In this document: positions 1 to 9,429 of the stretch, piece after piece | How positions within the stretch are numbered: position 1 is the stretch's first letter | Layout of the letters: each line of letters begins with the position of its first letter | NCBI GenBank assembly: GCA_030445275.1 | Contig: JAUCSE010000042.1 | Span: 94,147 to 158,146 of the forward strand | DNA: 64,000 nt | Direction: 5' to 3' | Source of the DNA: Mucilaginibacter sp. | GTDB taxonomy: Bacteria; Bacteroidota; Bacteroidia; Sphingobacteriales; Sphingobacteriaceae | The notes under the pieces: model-generated | Databases searched by the model: none | Seen by the model: only the letters and a program-made list of their open reading frames with translations | What the model was told of the DNA's origin: nothing | Translations under genes and position numbers: made by a program

Positions 1-69
1 ATGTATTATTATCATTACACTAGAAAAATACATATTTTATACTTTATTTTCATGGAAATAATTATAACC

Positions 70-993
70 ATGAAAAAAATATTACCAATCGTATACGTCT
101 TACTATTCGTTTTTGCCCTGAGTTGTAAAAAGGAATCATCCCCCTCGCAAACATCAGAAACAAACACAAAAAATACCATCCTAATAGATAAATCGACATT
201 TGTGTATAAAGACACCATAACAGTAAAAAATAGTACAAAGGATGGCAAGCTTTCTGTTAATGAAGCAACGCCCAGCAAAATAATAGTCACTATAACTTAT
301 GCTGGTTCAAATAAATATACCATAACTGTGCATATTGATAAAAATCCAGGCAATAGCATTGTAAGCTATTTCCTTGAAGGTCCAAATACTTCAGAGAATA
401 TTGGAAATGGTGTACCTGATTATGATACATCGCCCCGTTCCGGAACGTTTACCCTTACTACTCCCGGCAACTATTATGTAGAAGGAGACTGGCAGGATGA
501 AACTCTTCACGGCGACCTGACTTATCGGTTTCCATTTACCATATACGCCCCGCCGCAGCCTCCTGCCGGCATGATTGGTTTTTACCGCTATTTTAACCCT
601 GTTAATGGACAGCATATAGTAACATCAAACTGGGAGGAGCTTGCAAGCACATCGTTAAATTTTAATTTTGAAAAGGTATTGGGCTATGCATATCCAGATG
701 CATCTTCGGCCGCCGGCTTAAAACCAATATACAGATATTATAATAGTGCTAGCGGGTCGCACTATACAACAGATCAGTATGGTACCTTCACAGGCTTTGT
801 TTACGAAAAAATTCTTGGATACGCTGGTATAAATCAGAGTGCTGGCATGAGTAAGGCATTAACAAAATGGTATCTTGGTAGTATTGATAACCGTATTATT
901 GATGACCATTTTGTTTGTGTCCCTCCTGAAGTACCTCTTGGGACAGTTTATACTCAAGATAAGATTGATTTTATATTCGGATACGTACAATAA
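70..993 (+). CDS. Lipoprotein with DUF5648-like repeats
   Basis: Predicted surface or periplasmic lipoprotein of 307 residues. I chose the ATG at 70 because it opens a clean lipoprotein signal peptide (MKKILPI..., hydrophobic core, lipobox FALSC with Cys19); an in-frame ATG at base 1 would put charged and aromatic residues in front of it. Residues about 20-165 look like a beta-rich Ig-type region with no family I can name. From about residue 170 there are two related blocks, FYRYFNPVNGQHIVT and YRYYNSASGSHYTT, followed by KILGYA-type segments, which match the DUF5648 repeat found in secreted bacterial proteins. Function unknown; the repeats are usually thought to be binding or adhesion modules. 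It stands alone, with a bidirectional hairpin just downstream. Confidence 0.72.
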   Translation: MKKILPIVYVLLFVFALSCKKESSPSQTSETNTKNTILIDKSTFVYKDTITVKNSTKDGKLSVNEATPSKIIVTITYAGSNKYTITVHIDKNPGNSIVSYFLEGPNTSENIGNGVPDYDTSPRSGTFTLTTPGNYYVEGDWQDETLHGDLTYRFPFTIYAPPQPPAGMIGFYRYFNPVNGQHIVTSNWEELASTSLNFNFEKVLGYAYPDASSAAGLKPIYRYYNSASGSHYTTDQYGTFTGFVYEKILGYAGINQSAGMSKALTKWYLGSIDNRIIDDHFVCVPPEVPLGTVYTQDKIDFIFGYVQ

Positions 994-1033
994 ATTCAGC
1001 CTATAGCCGTATTGTCACCACACCATTACGCAC

Positions 1034-1066
1034 AAAAAAAGCCTCTCATTTTCATGAGAGGCTTTT
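1034..1066 (-). terminator. Rho-independent terminator of tRNA-His
   Basis: Nine-base-pair stem (GCCTCTCAT at 1041-1049, ATGAGAGGC at 1054-1062) with a run of A on the plus strand at 1034-1040, which is a U-tract for minus-strand transcripts, directly after the tRNA 3' end. A shorter T-run (1063-1066) means it could also stop the plus-strand lipoprotein transcript. Confidence 0.8.
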
Positions 1067-1067
1067 G

Positions 1068-1142
1068 GGTAAATGATGGGGCTCGAACCCACGACCCTCG
1101 GTACCACAAACCGATGCTCTAACCAACTGAGCTACATCTACC
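1068..1142 (-). tRNA. tRNA-His (anticodon GTG)
   Basis: On the minus strand the cloverleaf folds fully: acceptor stem GTAGATG/CATTTAC, D-arm GCTC...GAGC, anticodon stem TCGGT/ACCGA around the loop TTGTGGT (anticodon GTG), and T-arm with TTCGAGC loop. An extra 5' G(-1) opposite discriminator C73 is encoded, the identity pair specific to tRNA-His. The 3' CCA is not encoded. This histidine tRNA stands alone next to copA; a terminator follows. Confidence 0.95.
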
Positions 1143-1257
1143 GTTTGGAGAGTGCAAAAATAGAAATCTTACGGCTATTTGCAAACTCTTTTTAAAATTA
1201 CATTTGGCTTACGCGTTTTATTTAGAACGATTTTAATTAATTATTAGATTTGTATAT

Positions 1258-3348
1258 ATGGCTGAGCAATTAATTGAACTAAACGTGACGGGGATGCATT
1301 GTAATAATTGCGCCTTATCTATACATAAACTACTCGAAAAAAAGGGCTTACATAATATCCTGGTTGATTTTGCCAGCGAAGAGGTGAAATTTTCAACCAG
1401 TGATGACACCAGAATCCCCGAAATAAAAAAGGGAATAGAAAATTTAGGTTTCCGGGTTATTGACGATATTTCGCAGCATCAAACAGCATTTTATGAAAAA
1501 GTGGAGAATAAATTTGCCTTCTGTGCCCTGTTTACTGCTCCGCTCCTGCTCTCGATGTTGTTGCCCTGGCATTTTTTACATCAGCCCATTGTACAATTAA
1601 TATTGTGCCTGCCCGTGTTTATAGTAGGCTGCCTGCACTTTGGTAAAAGCGCCTGGAGCTCGGTTAAAGGAGGCGCACCCAATATGGATGTGCTGATATT
1701 TATAGGCTCTACATCAGCCTTTGTTTACAGTTTAGTGGGTACCATTCAACATTTGGGAATGCAGTATCAGTTTTATGAAACCTGTGCCACCATTATTACG
1801 CTGGTATTATTAGGCAATGTATTTGAAAAACGTTCTGTTACCCAAACCACATCGGCGGTAAAAGATCTGATCAAGTTTCAACAAGTAAACGCCAACCGGA
1901 TTATCAATGGTGGTGTCGAGGTAATCAGCGCCAAAGAAGTTCGTCCAGGGGATACGCTGCTGGTTAACCAGGGCGATAAGATCCCCGTTGATGGCGAAAT
2001 ACTGTCAGGCAGCGCCTCGGTTGATGAGGCCATGCTCACCGGCGAAAGTTTGCCGGTTGAAAAGGAAAAATACGATAAAGTAATCGGTGGTACCATATTG
2101 CTCAATGGCAATATCCATATGCTGGCCACCAAAGTGGGCTCAAACACCATCCTGTCGCAGATCATCGAACTGATGAAAAAAGCGCAGGCAGCCAAGCCCC
2201 CCATACAAAAACTGGGCGATAAGATAGCCTCCATATTTGTACCCGCTGTACTTTTAATAGCGCTGATTACCTTCACGCTTACCTATTATGTGGGTCATGC
2301 GGGCCTGCAGCATGCTATCATGAATGCGATAGCAGTGCTGGTGATATCATGTCCTTGTGCTATGGGTTTAGCCACCCCTACAGCGGTAATGGTTGGCCTG
2401 GGCCGCGCAGCTAAGAACGGCATACTGATCAAGGGCGGCGATACCATTGAAGCCGTGGCTAATACCAAATATGTAGTGTTTGACAAAACGGGGACTTTAA
2501 CTACCGGTAAATTCAAGATCAACGAAATTAAGGCTGAGCCTGATGTTGATATGGAACAGGTAAGGGGGATTATCACAGCCATTGAGGAACGGTCAAACCA
2601 CCCGATAGCCAAATCATTGGTAAGTAGTCTTAAAAACCTACCTAAACAAAAGGTGATATTGAAGGTGGCCAAAGAAGAACGCGGCTTGGGTATGCGTGCA
2701 GAAGATGTGAATGGCAACAATTATTTCCTCGGCACAGCCAAACATAATAAAGACGATCATTTTAACCTGTCGCTATATAAAAACCAACAGCTGCTGGCCC
2801 AGGTAGCTATTGACGATGAGATAAAACCTGAAACTCAATCGCTGATCAGTCAGCTTAAAAAGATGGGGATTGTACCCGTACTATTAAGCGGCGATAAAAA
2901 GGACCGTTGCTTAAAAGTTGCCGCGGCCATAGGTATTAAAGAAATACACAGCGAAAAACTACCCGACGAAAAGCTAAAGGTTATTGACATTTATAAACAA
3001 AAAGGCAAAACCATTATGATAGGCGATGGCATAAACGATGCCCCTGCCCTAACCAAAGCCGACGTAGGTGTATCTATGAATGATGCAAGCCATGTGGCCA
3101 TACAATCGGCCAGCGTGGTGCTGCTGAACACCGACCTGCATTCGGTTATTAAGTTTCTGCAGATCAGCAAGCATACCCTGCTTACCATAAAACAAAACCT
3201 GTTTTGGGCTTTTGCCTACAATATTATAGCCATACCCATAGCTGCCCTGGGATTCTTAAACCCGATGGTTGGCGCCTTTACCATGGCATTTTCTGATGTG
3301 GTAGTTATTGGTAACTCGTTGAGGTTGAAGATTAAGAAAGTCGATTAA
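1258..3348 (+). CDS. copA: Copper-translocating P1B-type ATPase
   Basis: Inner-membrane ATPase expected to pump Cu(I) out of the cytoplasm. An N-terminal heavy-metal-associated domain carries GMHCNNC (Cys15, Cys18). The transmembrane metal site SCPC (Cys365, Cys367) is the Cu/Ag type rather than the Zn/Cd type. The phosphorylation motif DKTGTLT starts at Asp409, the P1B-specific HP dipeptide lies in [10 protein letters not shown], and GDGINDAPA is at about 589. At 696 residues with a single HMA domain, length is normal for bacterial CopA. No copper chaperone or CsoR/CueR-type regulator lies next to it, so the regulator must be elsewhere. rnhA follows after a 96-bp palindromic repeat; co-transcription is possible but not required. 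Confidence 0.95.
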   Translation: MAEQLIELNVTGMHCNNCALSIHKLLEKKGLHNILVDFASEEVKFSTSDDTRIPEIKKGIENLGFRVIDDISQHQTAFYEKVENKFAFCALFTAPLLLSMLLPWHFLHQPIVQLILCLPVFIVGCLHFGKSAWSSVKGGAPNMDVLIFIGSTSAFVYSLVGTIQHLGMQYQFYETCATIITLVLLGNVFEKRSVTQTTSAVKDLIKFQQVNANRIINGGVEVISAKEVRPGDTLLVNQGDKIPVDGEILSGSASVDEAMLTGESLPVEKEKYDKVIGGTILLNGNIHMLATKVGSNTILSQIIELMKKAQAAKPPIQKLGDKIASIFVPAVLLIALITFTLTYYVGHAGLQHAIMNAIAVLVISCPCAMGLATPTAVMVGLGRAAKNGILIKGGDTIEAVANTKYVVFDKTGTLTTGKFKINEIKAEPDVDMEQVRGIITAIEERSNHPIAKSLVSSLKNLPKQKVILKVAKEERGLGMRAEDVNGNNYFLGTAKHNKDDHFNLSLYKNQQLLAQVAIDDEIKPETQSLISQLKKMGIVPVLLSGDKKDRCLKVAAAIGIKEIHSEKLPDEKLKVIDIYKQKGKTIMIGDGINDAPALTKADVGVSMNDASHVAIQSASVVLLNTDLHSVIKFLQISKHTLLTIKQNLFWAFAYNIIAIPIAALGFLNPMVGAFTMAFSDVVVIGNSLRLKIKKVD

Positions 3349-3444
3349 GCCCCTAGCCCCCTGAAAGGGGATTTTTTGAAAATCTTATCGGCAATTAATG
3401 TAACTTATGCTACTTTTGTTCCCCTTTAGGGGGTTAGGGGGCTT
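3348..3444. repeat. Palindromic intergenic repeat (G/C-block type)
   Basis: Imperfect inverted repeat: the left arm AGCCCCTAGCCCCCTGAAAG (3348-3367) is mirrored by CCCCTTTAGGGGGTTAGGGG (3421-3440), with about 50 bases of AT-rich loop between. It fills the whole copA-rnhA gap, and its right arm ends immediately before the rnhA ATG. Confidence 0.75.
3430..3442 (+). promoter_or_regulatory. rnhA ribosome-binding region inside a repeat arm
   Basis: The purine-rich stretch GGGGTTAGGGGGC ends 2-3 bases before the rnhA start codon and belongs to the right arm of the palindrome. The only G-rich Shine-Dalgarno-like sequence for rnhA is therefore repeat-derived and could be sequestered if the hairpin forms in the mRNA. 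Confidence 0.4.
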
Positions 3445-3915
3445 ATGATAGAAATTTATACAGACGGTGCATCAAGTGGTAATCCAGGGCCGGGAGGTTA
3501 TGGGGTAATTTTACGTTCGGGTAAGCATTATAAGGAGCTATCTGAAGGTTTCCGCAAAACCACCAACAACCGTATGGAACTGCTTGCTGTAATAAAAGGT
3601 CTGGAGGCTATAAAAACCCCAAACCAGCAGGTCATGATATTCTCCGATTCTAAATATGTGATTGATGCTATTGAAAAGCGCTGGGTAAATGGCTGGCTGC
3701 AAAAAGGTTTCGCAGGTAAAAAGAATAAGGATCTTTGGCTGCGCTATCTTGACATCAGCAAACAACACCAGATCAAATTTACCTGGGTACGCGGTCATAA
3801 CGGTCACCCTGAAAATGAGCGTTGCGATGAGCTGGCCGTTGCTGCCGGTAAACAAAAACCACTGCTGATAGATTCTGTTTTTGAAGTGGAGAACGCGAAG
3901 GCGGGGTTATTGTAA
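3445..3915 (+). CDS. rnhA: Ribonuclease HI
   Basis: Cytoplasmic endonuclease that cuts the RNA strand of RNA-DNA hybrids, acting at R-loops, Okazaki primers and misincorporated ribonucleotides. The protein has 156 residues, the usual length. The opening IEIYTDGASSGNPGPGGYG carries the first catalytic Asp, NNRMELLAVIKGLEA the Glu, IFSDSKYVIDAI the second Asp, and WVRGHNGHPENERCDELA the C-terminal His/Asp. The basic handle region is present (KRWVNGWLQKGFAGKKNKDLW). All catalytic residues are seen, so it should be active. It starts directly at the end of a palindromic repeat downstream of copA. Confidence 0.96.
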   Translation: MIEIYTDGASSGNPGPGGYGVILRSGKHYKELSEGFRKTTNNRMELLAVIKGLEAIKTPNQQVMIFSDSKYVIDAIEKRWVNGWLQKGFAGKKNKDLWLRYLDISKQHQIKFTWVRGHNGHPENERCDELAVAAGKQKPLLIDSVFEVENAKAGLL

Positions 3916-3933
3916 AAGATGTTAAAAAAGGAC

Positions 3934-3982
3934 TGTCATGCTGAGCCCCGTCGAAGCATGGTGAGCAGGCCTCTGCGCGCGA
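3934..3982. repeat. Half copy of GTCATGCTGAGC-family repeat
   Basis: Contains TGTCATGCTGAGC, CGTCGAAGCATGG and GCAGGCCTCTGCGC. It corresponds to one arm of the fuller copies at 23391-23463 and 61000-61073 and lies in the gap between the convergent rnhA and phosphoesterase genes. Confidence 0.7.
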
Positions 3983-4088
3983 TCCTTTTTGTCTGAACCT
4001 AGATTAATCAGATTAAAGGATTTCAGGATTTTTACAAAGTAATCTTGCGCTAGTTTGTAACGAGTATAAGTCGACTTATTTCTTCACT

Positions 4089-4170
4089 TGTCATCCTGAG
4101 CGATAGCGAAGGATCTATTCATGAACATACATAGCGGCTATTAGCTTCTTCGCTATCGCTCAGAATGACA
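4089..4170. repeat. Palindromic repeat, TGTCATCCTGAGC family
   Basis: Arms TGTCATCCTGAGCGATAGCG and CGCTATCGCTCAGAATGACA form a long imperfect hairpin. A sister copy with the same ends and the shared internal GAAGGATCTATTC lies at 39678-39740. It sits between convergent genes and may serve as a transcription end or mRNA-stabilising structure. Confidence 0.75.
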
Positions 4171-4195
4171 GATTTGATAATGTACTCGATCCTAA

Positions 4196-4687
4196 CTACC
4201 CCGCCAGCTCCACAATCTGCATATCCTGTATCTTGTCACCATCGATATTAAAACGCAGCAGCGTACGAACCTTGTGCCAACCTTGCTTTCCAGCCGCGCC
4301 AGGGTTCATGTGCAGGCAGTTTATCTTTTTATCAAACATCACTTTCAGAATGTGCGAATGCCCGCATATAAACAGCTTAGGTGGATTCAGATAAATCTCA
4401 TTCCGCACAGCCGGACTGTATCTACCCGGGTAACCGCCAATATGAGTCATCCATATATCTACGGCTTCGCAGTTAAAGCGTAGATTTTCGGGGTAAACTA
4501 TCCGTACATCCTTACCGTCAATATTGCCGTATACGCCTCTTAGAGGTTTAAACGCGGCTAATTTATCGGCCAGTTCGATGTTGCCAAAATCGCCGGCATG
4601 CCAAATTTCGTCACAGTTTTCAAAATGCTTAAAAACTGCGTCGTCAAGGTAGCTGTGCGTGTCTGATAAAAGGCCAATCCGAGTCAT
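4196..4687 (-). CDS. YfcE/MJ0936-family metallophosphoesterase
   Basis: Small cytoplasmic phosphodiesterase of the calcineurin-like superfamily, 163 residues. I use the ATG at 4687 (MTRIGLLSDTH), because the family begins directly with this beta-strand; a longer frame would add an unrelated hydrophobic 16-residue stretch. The two-metal site is visible: Asp9 and His11 in LSDTH, Asp33 in HAGDFGN, Asn55 in YGNID, the His of WMTHIGGYPG, and the paired His of CGHSH near residue 110. E. coli YfcE and MJ0936 hydrolyse artificial phosphodiesters; the natural substrate is unknown. The gene stands alone on the minus strand; the hairpin just upstream ends the GH92 operon. Confidence 0.88.
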   Translation of the reverse strand: MTRIGLLSDTHSYLDDAVFKHFENCDEIWHAGDFGNIELADKLAAFKPLRGVYGNIDGKDVRIVYPENLRFNCEAVDIWMTHIGGYPGRYSPAVRNEIYLNPPKLFICGHSHILKVMFDKKINCLHMNPGAAGKQGWHKVRTLLRFNIDGDKIQDMQIVELAG

Positions 4688-4733
4688 ACAGCAAGAGTAA
4701 AGAATCAGGAGATAAGAAACAAGATTATATAAC

Positions 4734-4763
4734 AAAAAAGGAGCAGTTAAACTGCTCCTTTTT
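4734..4763. terminator. Bidirectional Rho-independent terminator
   Basis: Perfect stem GGAGCAGT (4740-4747) / ACTGCTCC (4751-4758) with an A-run on the left and a T-run on the right. It lies downstream of the minus-strand GH92 operon and is its natural end. Confidence 0.8.
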
Positions 4764-4775
4764 ATTAACTATAAA

Positions 4776-4892
4776 TGTCATTTCGAACGAGGAACGAGGA
4801 GAAATCTTATACGCTATCCTATTACTCCCTGTATCGTGTATAAGATTTCTCCTCACCCCTACACCTTGCCGTCGCTGTTCGTCGAAATGACA
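4776..4892. repeat. Palindromic repeat, GTCATTTCGA family (copy 1)
   Basis: Outer ends TGTCATTTCGAACGAGG and GTCGAAATGACA. Inner arms GAGGAGAAATCTTATACG and TATAAGATTTCTCCTC form a long hairpin. Other copies: 17073-17191, 23143-23278 and 29343-29483. Lies just beyond the stop codon of the GH92 gene. Confidence 0.82.
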
Positions 4893-4933
4893 CAGTTTTT
4901 GTTGATATTGAATATTTATTTTCTGAACTCACG

Positions 4934-7225
4934 TTACTTATGTTTTGATGCCATGTAAAAAGTGATCTCGCCGCCATTCATAATATCAGCATGGCTAATG
5001 AATAAACTATCCAGCGTTTTTCCGTTCAGCACCATTTTTTGTACGTATACATTTTTAGGGCTTTGGTTTTTAACGTTGATGGTAAACGTTTTGCCATTAT
5101 CCAGGTTGATCACCGCGCCATTCACTGCCGGACTACCGGTTGAATACTGATCTGAACCCGGCGCAACAGGATAAAATCCTAAGGAGCTGAATATATACCA
5201 GGCGCTCATTTGCCCGGTATCATCATTACCGCCCAGGCCATCGGGTGTTGGTTTGTACATGCGCGGCAATATCATCCGTATGCGTTCCTGTGTTTTCCAG
5301 GGTTTATCTGTCCAGTTATACAGGTAGGCCACGTGGTGCGATGGCTCGTTGCCATGCACATAGTTACCGATGATGCCGTCGCGAGTGATATCTTCTGTTT
5401 CGGCAAAATACTTATCGGGCAGGTTCATGGTGAATAACGAATCCAGGTAACCTACAAAACGTTTATTGCCACCCATCAGCTTGATCAATCCTTCCGGATC
5501 CTGTGGTGCAAACAAGGTATAGTTCCAGGAGTTACCTTCAATAAACCCTTCGTTAATGGTACTCAGCGCATCAAACTTGGAGCGGAATGTACCATCGGCT
5601 AGTTTGGGGCGCATAAAGCCCGACTTGCTATCGTAAACGTTTTTATAGTTCTGCGAGCGCTTGATGAACTCCTCGTAAATATCGTTACGGTTCAGCTTTT
5701 TAGCCATCTGCGCTATGGCCCAATCATCAAAGGCATACTCCAGGGTTGACGATACGGATACGCCGCTTTTTTCGTCTGGAATATAGCCCAGATCTATATA
5801 AGAACCGATACCCTCATAATCGCGGTGGCGGGCGGTAGCAACACAGGCATCAAGGGCTTTATTGGCATCAAAAGGCGCATTGCCTTTTACCACCGCATCA
5901 GCCAGAACCGTTACACTATGGTAACCGCTCATACACCAGTTCTCGTTACCGGAGTTTGACCATATAGGCAGCATGTGCTCCGGGCTCTGGTCAAAATGAG
6001 CCAACATAGATTGTACCATATCCGAATTCCGTTTAGGTTCAATGATATTGAACAGCGGGTGCAGGGCGCGGTAAGTATCCCACATCGAAAAAGTGGTATA
6101 GTTGGTAAACCCATCGGCCTTGTGCACGTTTTTGTCAAGTCCCTCATATTGCCCATCGGCATCCATGTAAATGGTAGGATTGATCATGGCATGGTACATG
6201 GAGGTATAAAAGTTCTCCTTGGTTTCCTTGCTGCCTTGTATCACAATTTTATGCAGTTCGTTTTCCCATTGTTGCTGGCCATCGTTCTTCACTTTATCAA
6301 AATCCCAGCCCGGTATTTCGGTACGCAGGTTATTTAGCGCACCATGCGTACTTACCGGCGACAGGGCAAACTTGATCTTTATTTTTTCGCCCTCTTCGGT
6401 TTTAAAATCAAAGTAGCTCCTGATCTGCCTGCCGGCTATTTCAGGGAAGTTTTTGGTTTGATTAAACTTACCCCAGAAACCTCCGTAAACCTCGCGTTTG
6501 TCATACTTTTTGTAACCATACTGCGTAAATGGTTTGGAGAAACTCATGGCAAAGTACAGCGTACGGGTACGTGCCCATCCGCTGGTTTGGCGGTAACCCA
6601 CCACCAGCGTATCATTCACCACCTTTAAATAAGTCCAAACGTTTTTATCCGGATAGTTATAGATACCGGCCATCAGATCAAGTATAATATGCGACTGATC
6701 TGATTTTGGAAAAGTATACTGATGGAAACCCACGCGGGTGCTGGTGGTCATTTCGGCGGTGATATTGCTCGCGTCAAGCTTTACTTTATAGTAATTAGCT
6801 TCCGTAACTTCATTCCGGTGCGAAAATGCTGAACGGTAACCACTGCCAGGTTTATCTGCCGTGCCAGGATTTAATTTTAAAGCGCCTACCGTCGGCATGA
6901 TCAAAAAGTCACCCAGGTCAGAGTGACCGGTACCGCTAAAGTGGGTATGACTAAAGCCTACAATAGTTTTATCATCGTACTGATAACCGGCACAGTATTT
7001 ATACATATCCGGATTGTATTTTCCATTCAGTTCGTAGCTCAGCGTATCTGTTTCGGGACTTAGCTGCACCATGCCAAATGGCACAGTAGCACCCGGATAG
7101 GTATGCCCCATACGCTGTGTACCAATGATAGGATTAACATATTGCACCAGTTTTTCCGCAGGGTGGGTTTGCGCGTTAGCCCCTGCAACAGCACATAATA
7201 AAAGGGCGGTAAATAGTTGTTTCAT
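4934..7225 (-). CDS. GH92 family alpha-mannosidase
   Basis: Secreted exo-alpha-mannosidase; GH92 enzymes are calcium-dependent, inverting and mostly alpha-1,2-specific, and trim mannose from N-glycans or yeast mannan. The protein has 763 residues with a signal peptide (MKQLFTALLLCAVAGANA). Family hallmarks are YVNPIIGT near the start, GHTYPGATVPFGMVQLSP, SHTHFSGTGHSDLGDF, and near the C-terminus GGNDDTGQMSAWYIFSSLG at about 664, which carries the Asp pair assigned as catalytic base in characterised members. It is the last gene of a run with GH29 fucosidase and a secreted peptidase; the 100-bp gap to the GH29 gene holds no strong terminator. The partners suggest host or plant glycoprotein as target. 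Specificity (alpha-1,2, -1,3 or -1,4) cannot be read from sequence alone. Confidence 0.94.
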   Translation of the reverse strand: MKQLFTALLLCAVAGANAQTHPAEKLVQYVNPIIGTQRMGHTYPGATVPFGMVQLSPETDTLSYELNGKYNPDMYKYCAGYQYDDKTIVGFSHTHFSGTGHSDLGDFLIMPTVGALKLNPGTADKPGSGYRSAFSHRNEVTEANYYKVKLDASNITAEMTTSTRVGFHQYTFPKSDQSHIILDLMAGIYNYPDKNVWTYLKVVNDTLVVGYRQTSGWARTRTLYFAMSFSKPFTQYGYKKYDKREVYGGFWGKFNQTKNFPEIAGRQIRSYFDFKTEEGEKIKIKFALSPVSTHGALNNLRTEIPGWDFDKVKNDGQQQWENELHKIVIQGSKETKENFYTSMYHAMINPTIYMDADGQYEGLDKNVHKADGFTNYTTFSMWDTYRALHPLFNIIEPKRNSDMVQSMLAHFDQSPEHMLPIWSNSGNENWCMSGYHSVTVLADAVVKGNAPFDANKALDACVATARHRDYEGIGSYIDLGYIPDEKSGVSVSSTLEYAFDDWAIAQMAKKLNRNDIYEEFIKRSQNYKNVYDSKSGFMRPKLADGTFRSKFDALSTINEGFIEGNSWNYTLFAPQDPEGLIKLMGGNKRFVGYLDSLFTMNLPDKYFAETEDITRDGIIGNYVHGNEPSHHVAYLYNWTDKPWKTQERIRMILPRMYKPTPDGLGGNDDTGQMSAWYIFSSLGFYPVAPGSDQYSTGSPAVNGAVINLDNGKTFTINVKNQSPKNVYVQKMVLNGKTLDSLFISHADIMNGGEITFYMASKHK

Positions 7226-7325
7226 ATTATATATTTAGTTTCCCCGCTGTGGGCGGAAATGTAAAACTGTTAGGTCATGTACCCCGATTTCACCGGGTAT
7301 CCTGACCGTTCGTTTTACTATTTGA

Positions 7326-8732
7326 TTATCTTCTTTCGTTATAAACACCAACCTCGGCAATAGAAGCCTGATGGTCTGATGCATCAATCGATACCCTTAC
7401 TTTACTGCCCCAAACACGATCAAAGCGGAACAGCTTTATCTTGTTCTTATTCTCGCCCGAAAAAATTGGTTTCCATACACCATTATCGCAATATTCAATG
7501 TGTAAGCTGGAAATATTCGATTTCTCTTCGGCAATAGCTATGGTATTAAAACCTTTATCATGGTCAAACGTGATCTCATACCATGGTTTCTTCACCGTTG
7601 GATTCGAGATCCATGAGGAGCGAAAATCATCGTCGTTGGCAAAATCCATAATGTTAGAGTCATCGCTCCAGCTGGAGTTTGAGAATTGATTTTTGGCCAG
7701 GTTTGTTGAAATGATGGGCGCATCCAAATGAGGCAGCTTAGCCACCGGACCCTCATTTTTCCAGAGTTCACCTATCTTTTTCAGGGCCGCTAACGCGTTG
7801 TCGTCAATCAAGCCATCACGATTAGGGGCAACGTTCAGAATAAAATTGCAATCAACATTATTAAATGGAATGATGTTATCATTTACCAGCTTTACCGGAT
7901 CTTTAACCGTTTCTGTAGGGTTTTTCAGTTTCCAGAACCAGTTTGACTGTAAGGGGTAGCAGGAAAGCGCCGGCATGTTGTTATTTTCTTTAGATATATG
8001 CTGCCCGGCACCTTGCTCATAGGTTTTAATATCAGTATAATACATGCCCTCTGCCGGATATTTTGCACCGTTAAGGTCCATTACCAGGCAGTTTGGTTGT
8101 ATTGATTTTACCAGTCTGTATATCTCCTCGAACGGAACATCATCATAAGATATCCTGGACCAGGGCGCATCCCAACCATCAATAATCAGCGCGCCAATTT
8201 CGCCGTAATTGCTCAGCAACTCGGTGATCTGTGCTTTAATCATGTCCACATGTTTGCGGGTTATGGCATTGGGCCTTAACCGGTGATGTGTATCGAGTAT
8301 GGAGTAGTATAAAAACACTTTTAGTCCGTTTGCCCTGAAAGCATCAGCATATTCCTTTACCACATCCCTTTTCAATGGGCTGTTCATTACATTATAATCG
8401 GTTGTTTTGGTATCCCAGATACAAAACCCGCTATGGTGCTTGGTAGTGATGCAGCCATAACTCATATGGGCAGATTTCGCTGCCTTTGCCCACTGATCGC
8501 AATTAAGCTTGGTAGGATTAAAAATGGCGGGCGATGCTTCCGGATCAGGCCAGTCCTGATCCATATAAGTAGGGATATTAAAATGGATGAACATGCCAAA
8601 ACGCAGGTCAACAAACTCCTGCTGCAGTTGTGCCAGATCCTTAACCGGTTTTTTACTTTGTGCATTTAATATAACCGGAAGGCTACAAAGCAGAGCGATC
8701 CAAATATTCCTTATGCTACTTTTAAATTTCAT
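7326..8732 (-). CDS. GH29 family alpha-L-fucosidase
   Basis: Secreted retaining alpha-L-fucosidase, 468 residues from the ATG at 8732, chosen because it opens a signal peptide (MKFKSSIRNIWIALLCSLPV...NAQ) and avoids overlap with the gene upstream. Motifs: FGMFIHFN, CITTKHHSGFCIWDT (His99-His100 in the substrate pocket), and GALIIDGW with Asp185 as candidate nucleophile. The catalytic barrel ends near residue 340; the last ~120 residues look like a discoidin-type (F5/8 C) carbohydrate-binding domain. Its place between a GH92 mannosidase and a secreted peptidase fits removal of fucose from N-glycans. The exact linkage and the acid/base residue are not resolved here. Confidence 0.9.
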   Translation of the reverse strand: MKFKSSIRNIWIALLCSLPVILNAQSKKPVKDLAQLQQEFVDLRFGMFIHFNIPTYMDQDWPDPEASPAIFNPTKLNCDQWAKAAKSAHMSYGCITTKHHSGFCIWDTKTTDYNVMNSPLKRDVVKEYADAFRANGLKVFLYYSILDTHHRLRPNAITRKHVDMIKAQITELLSNYGEIGALIIDGWDAPWSRISYDDVPFEEIYRLVKSIQPNCLVMDLNGAKYPAEGMYYTDIKTYEQGAGQHISKENNNMPALSCYPLQSNWFWKLKNPTETVKDPVKLVNDNIIPFNNVDCNFILNVAPNRDGLIDDNALAALKKIGELWKNEGPVAKLPHLDAPIISTNLAKNQFSNSSWSDDSNIMDFANDDDFRSSWISNPTVKKPWYEITFDHDKGFNTIAIAEEKSNISSLHIEYCDNGVWKPIFSGENKNKIKLFRFDRVWGSKVRVSIDASDHQASIAEVGVYNERR

Positions 8733-8757
8733 GTAATGATTATAGAGTCGATTATGT

Positions 8758-9429
8758 TTAAATAGTTGGATTTGCCGCATAAGCTGTCCAAAGCTCGTCC
8801 AATGTTTTCCCGGTTTCATTTTTCCAGCTATTGTCAGTAAAAGTATGATCACGTAACTGTTTGTCAAGATCTTTCACCAAATTGGGTTTTATATTTTTTT
8901 CAATCCAAACTAAAAAACGGGCTGTTACGCGGTAGCTGTTTTCATAACTTTGAGTTGTTTTAAAGGCAGGCAATGCCCATTTGGCGCCGGCATTGTCAAC
9001 CCCGAATTTAAAACGGGCATAATCGGCAATTCCTTCCGTTAACCATCCAGGTCCGTTACTTTCACCATAAGCCTGTACAATGTGCATTACCTCGTGGGTA
9101 ACCACATCAATATCTTTTGGATGCGATTTCATATACTTTGTGCTGAAAACCACACGATCGTTAGATGTAGCCGCTACGCCATCGTAAGCTGTATCAATAA
9201 CAAAAGTTACATTTCTGGATGTTTTTTTATTATACTCCTTTGCCAGCTTAGGATAAACCTGATAAAAGGTTTCAACCAGCTTATCTTTCAGTTCTTTACT
9301 AAAAGTAGCATCCTGGTTTTCGAAGGTTAATTTATACCCTTTTTTATTAAAAACTTCGGAGGATTGTGCATTACTGTTTTCGGCAACACCAAAGGCAAGC
9401 AATAAACCTAAAAGAAATGTTTTTTTCAT
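8758..9429 (-). CDS. Basic-secretory-protein-type zinc peptidase
   Basis: Secreted 223-residue protein of the plant basic secretory protein (BSP) domain family. The signal peptide is MKKTFLLGLLLAFGVAENSNA. The gluzincin-like site is clear: HEVMH (112-116) and GWLTEGIADYARF (129-141), where the second Glu would be the third zinc ligand. Characterised bacterial members have been reported as metallopeptidases acting on glycoproteins. It is first in the operon ahead of GH29 and GH92, 25 bp from the next gene, and behind a LacI-type operator. The set looks like a small glycoprotein-degrading kit: peptide backbone cleavage plus fucose and mannose removal. Peptidase activity is inferred from the motif. 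Confidence 0.87.
   Translation of the reverse strand: MKKTFLLGLLLAFGVAENSNAQSSEVFNKKGYKLTFENQDATFSKELKDKLVETFYQVYPKLAKEYNKKTSRNVTFVIDTAYDGVAATSNDRVVFSTKYMKSHPKDIDVVTHEVMHIVQAYGESNGPGWLTEGIADYARFKFGVDNAGAKWALPAFKTTQSYENSYRVTARFLVWIEKNIKPNLVKDLDKQLRDHTFTDNSWKNETGKTLDELWTAYAANPTI

Noticed and set aside
1245..1252. TAGATTTG, a match to the Bacteroidota -7 box TAnnTTTG before copA
   Set aside because: It would place the transcription start at the ATG itself, and no TTTG -33 box lies at the right distance, so it is probably chance.
8733..8867. Longer N-terminus for the GH29 protein overlapping the BSP gene
   Set aside because: It would place 45 residues ahead of a clear signal peptide and overlap the neighbouring gene.
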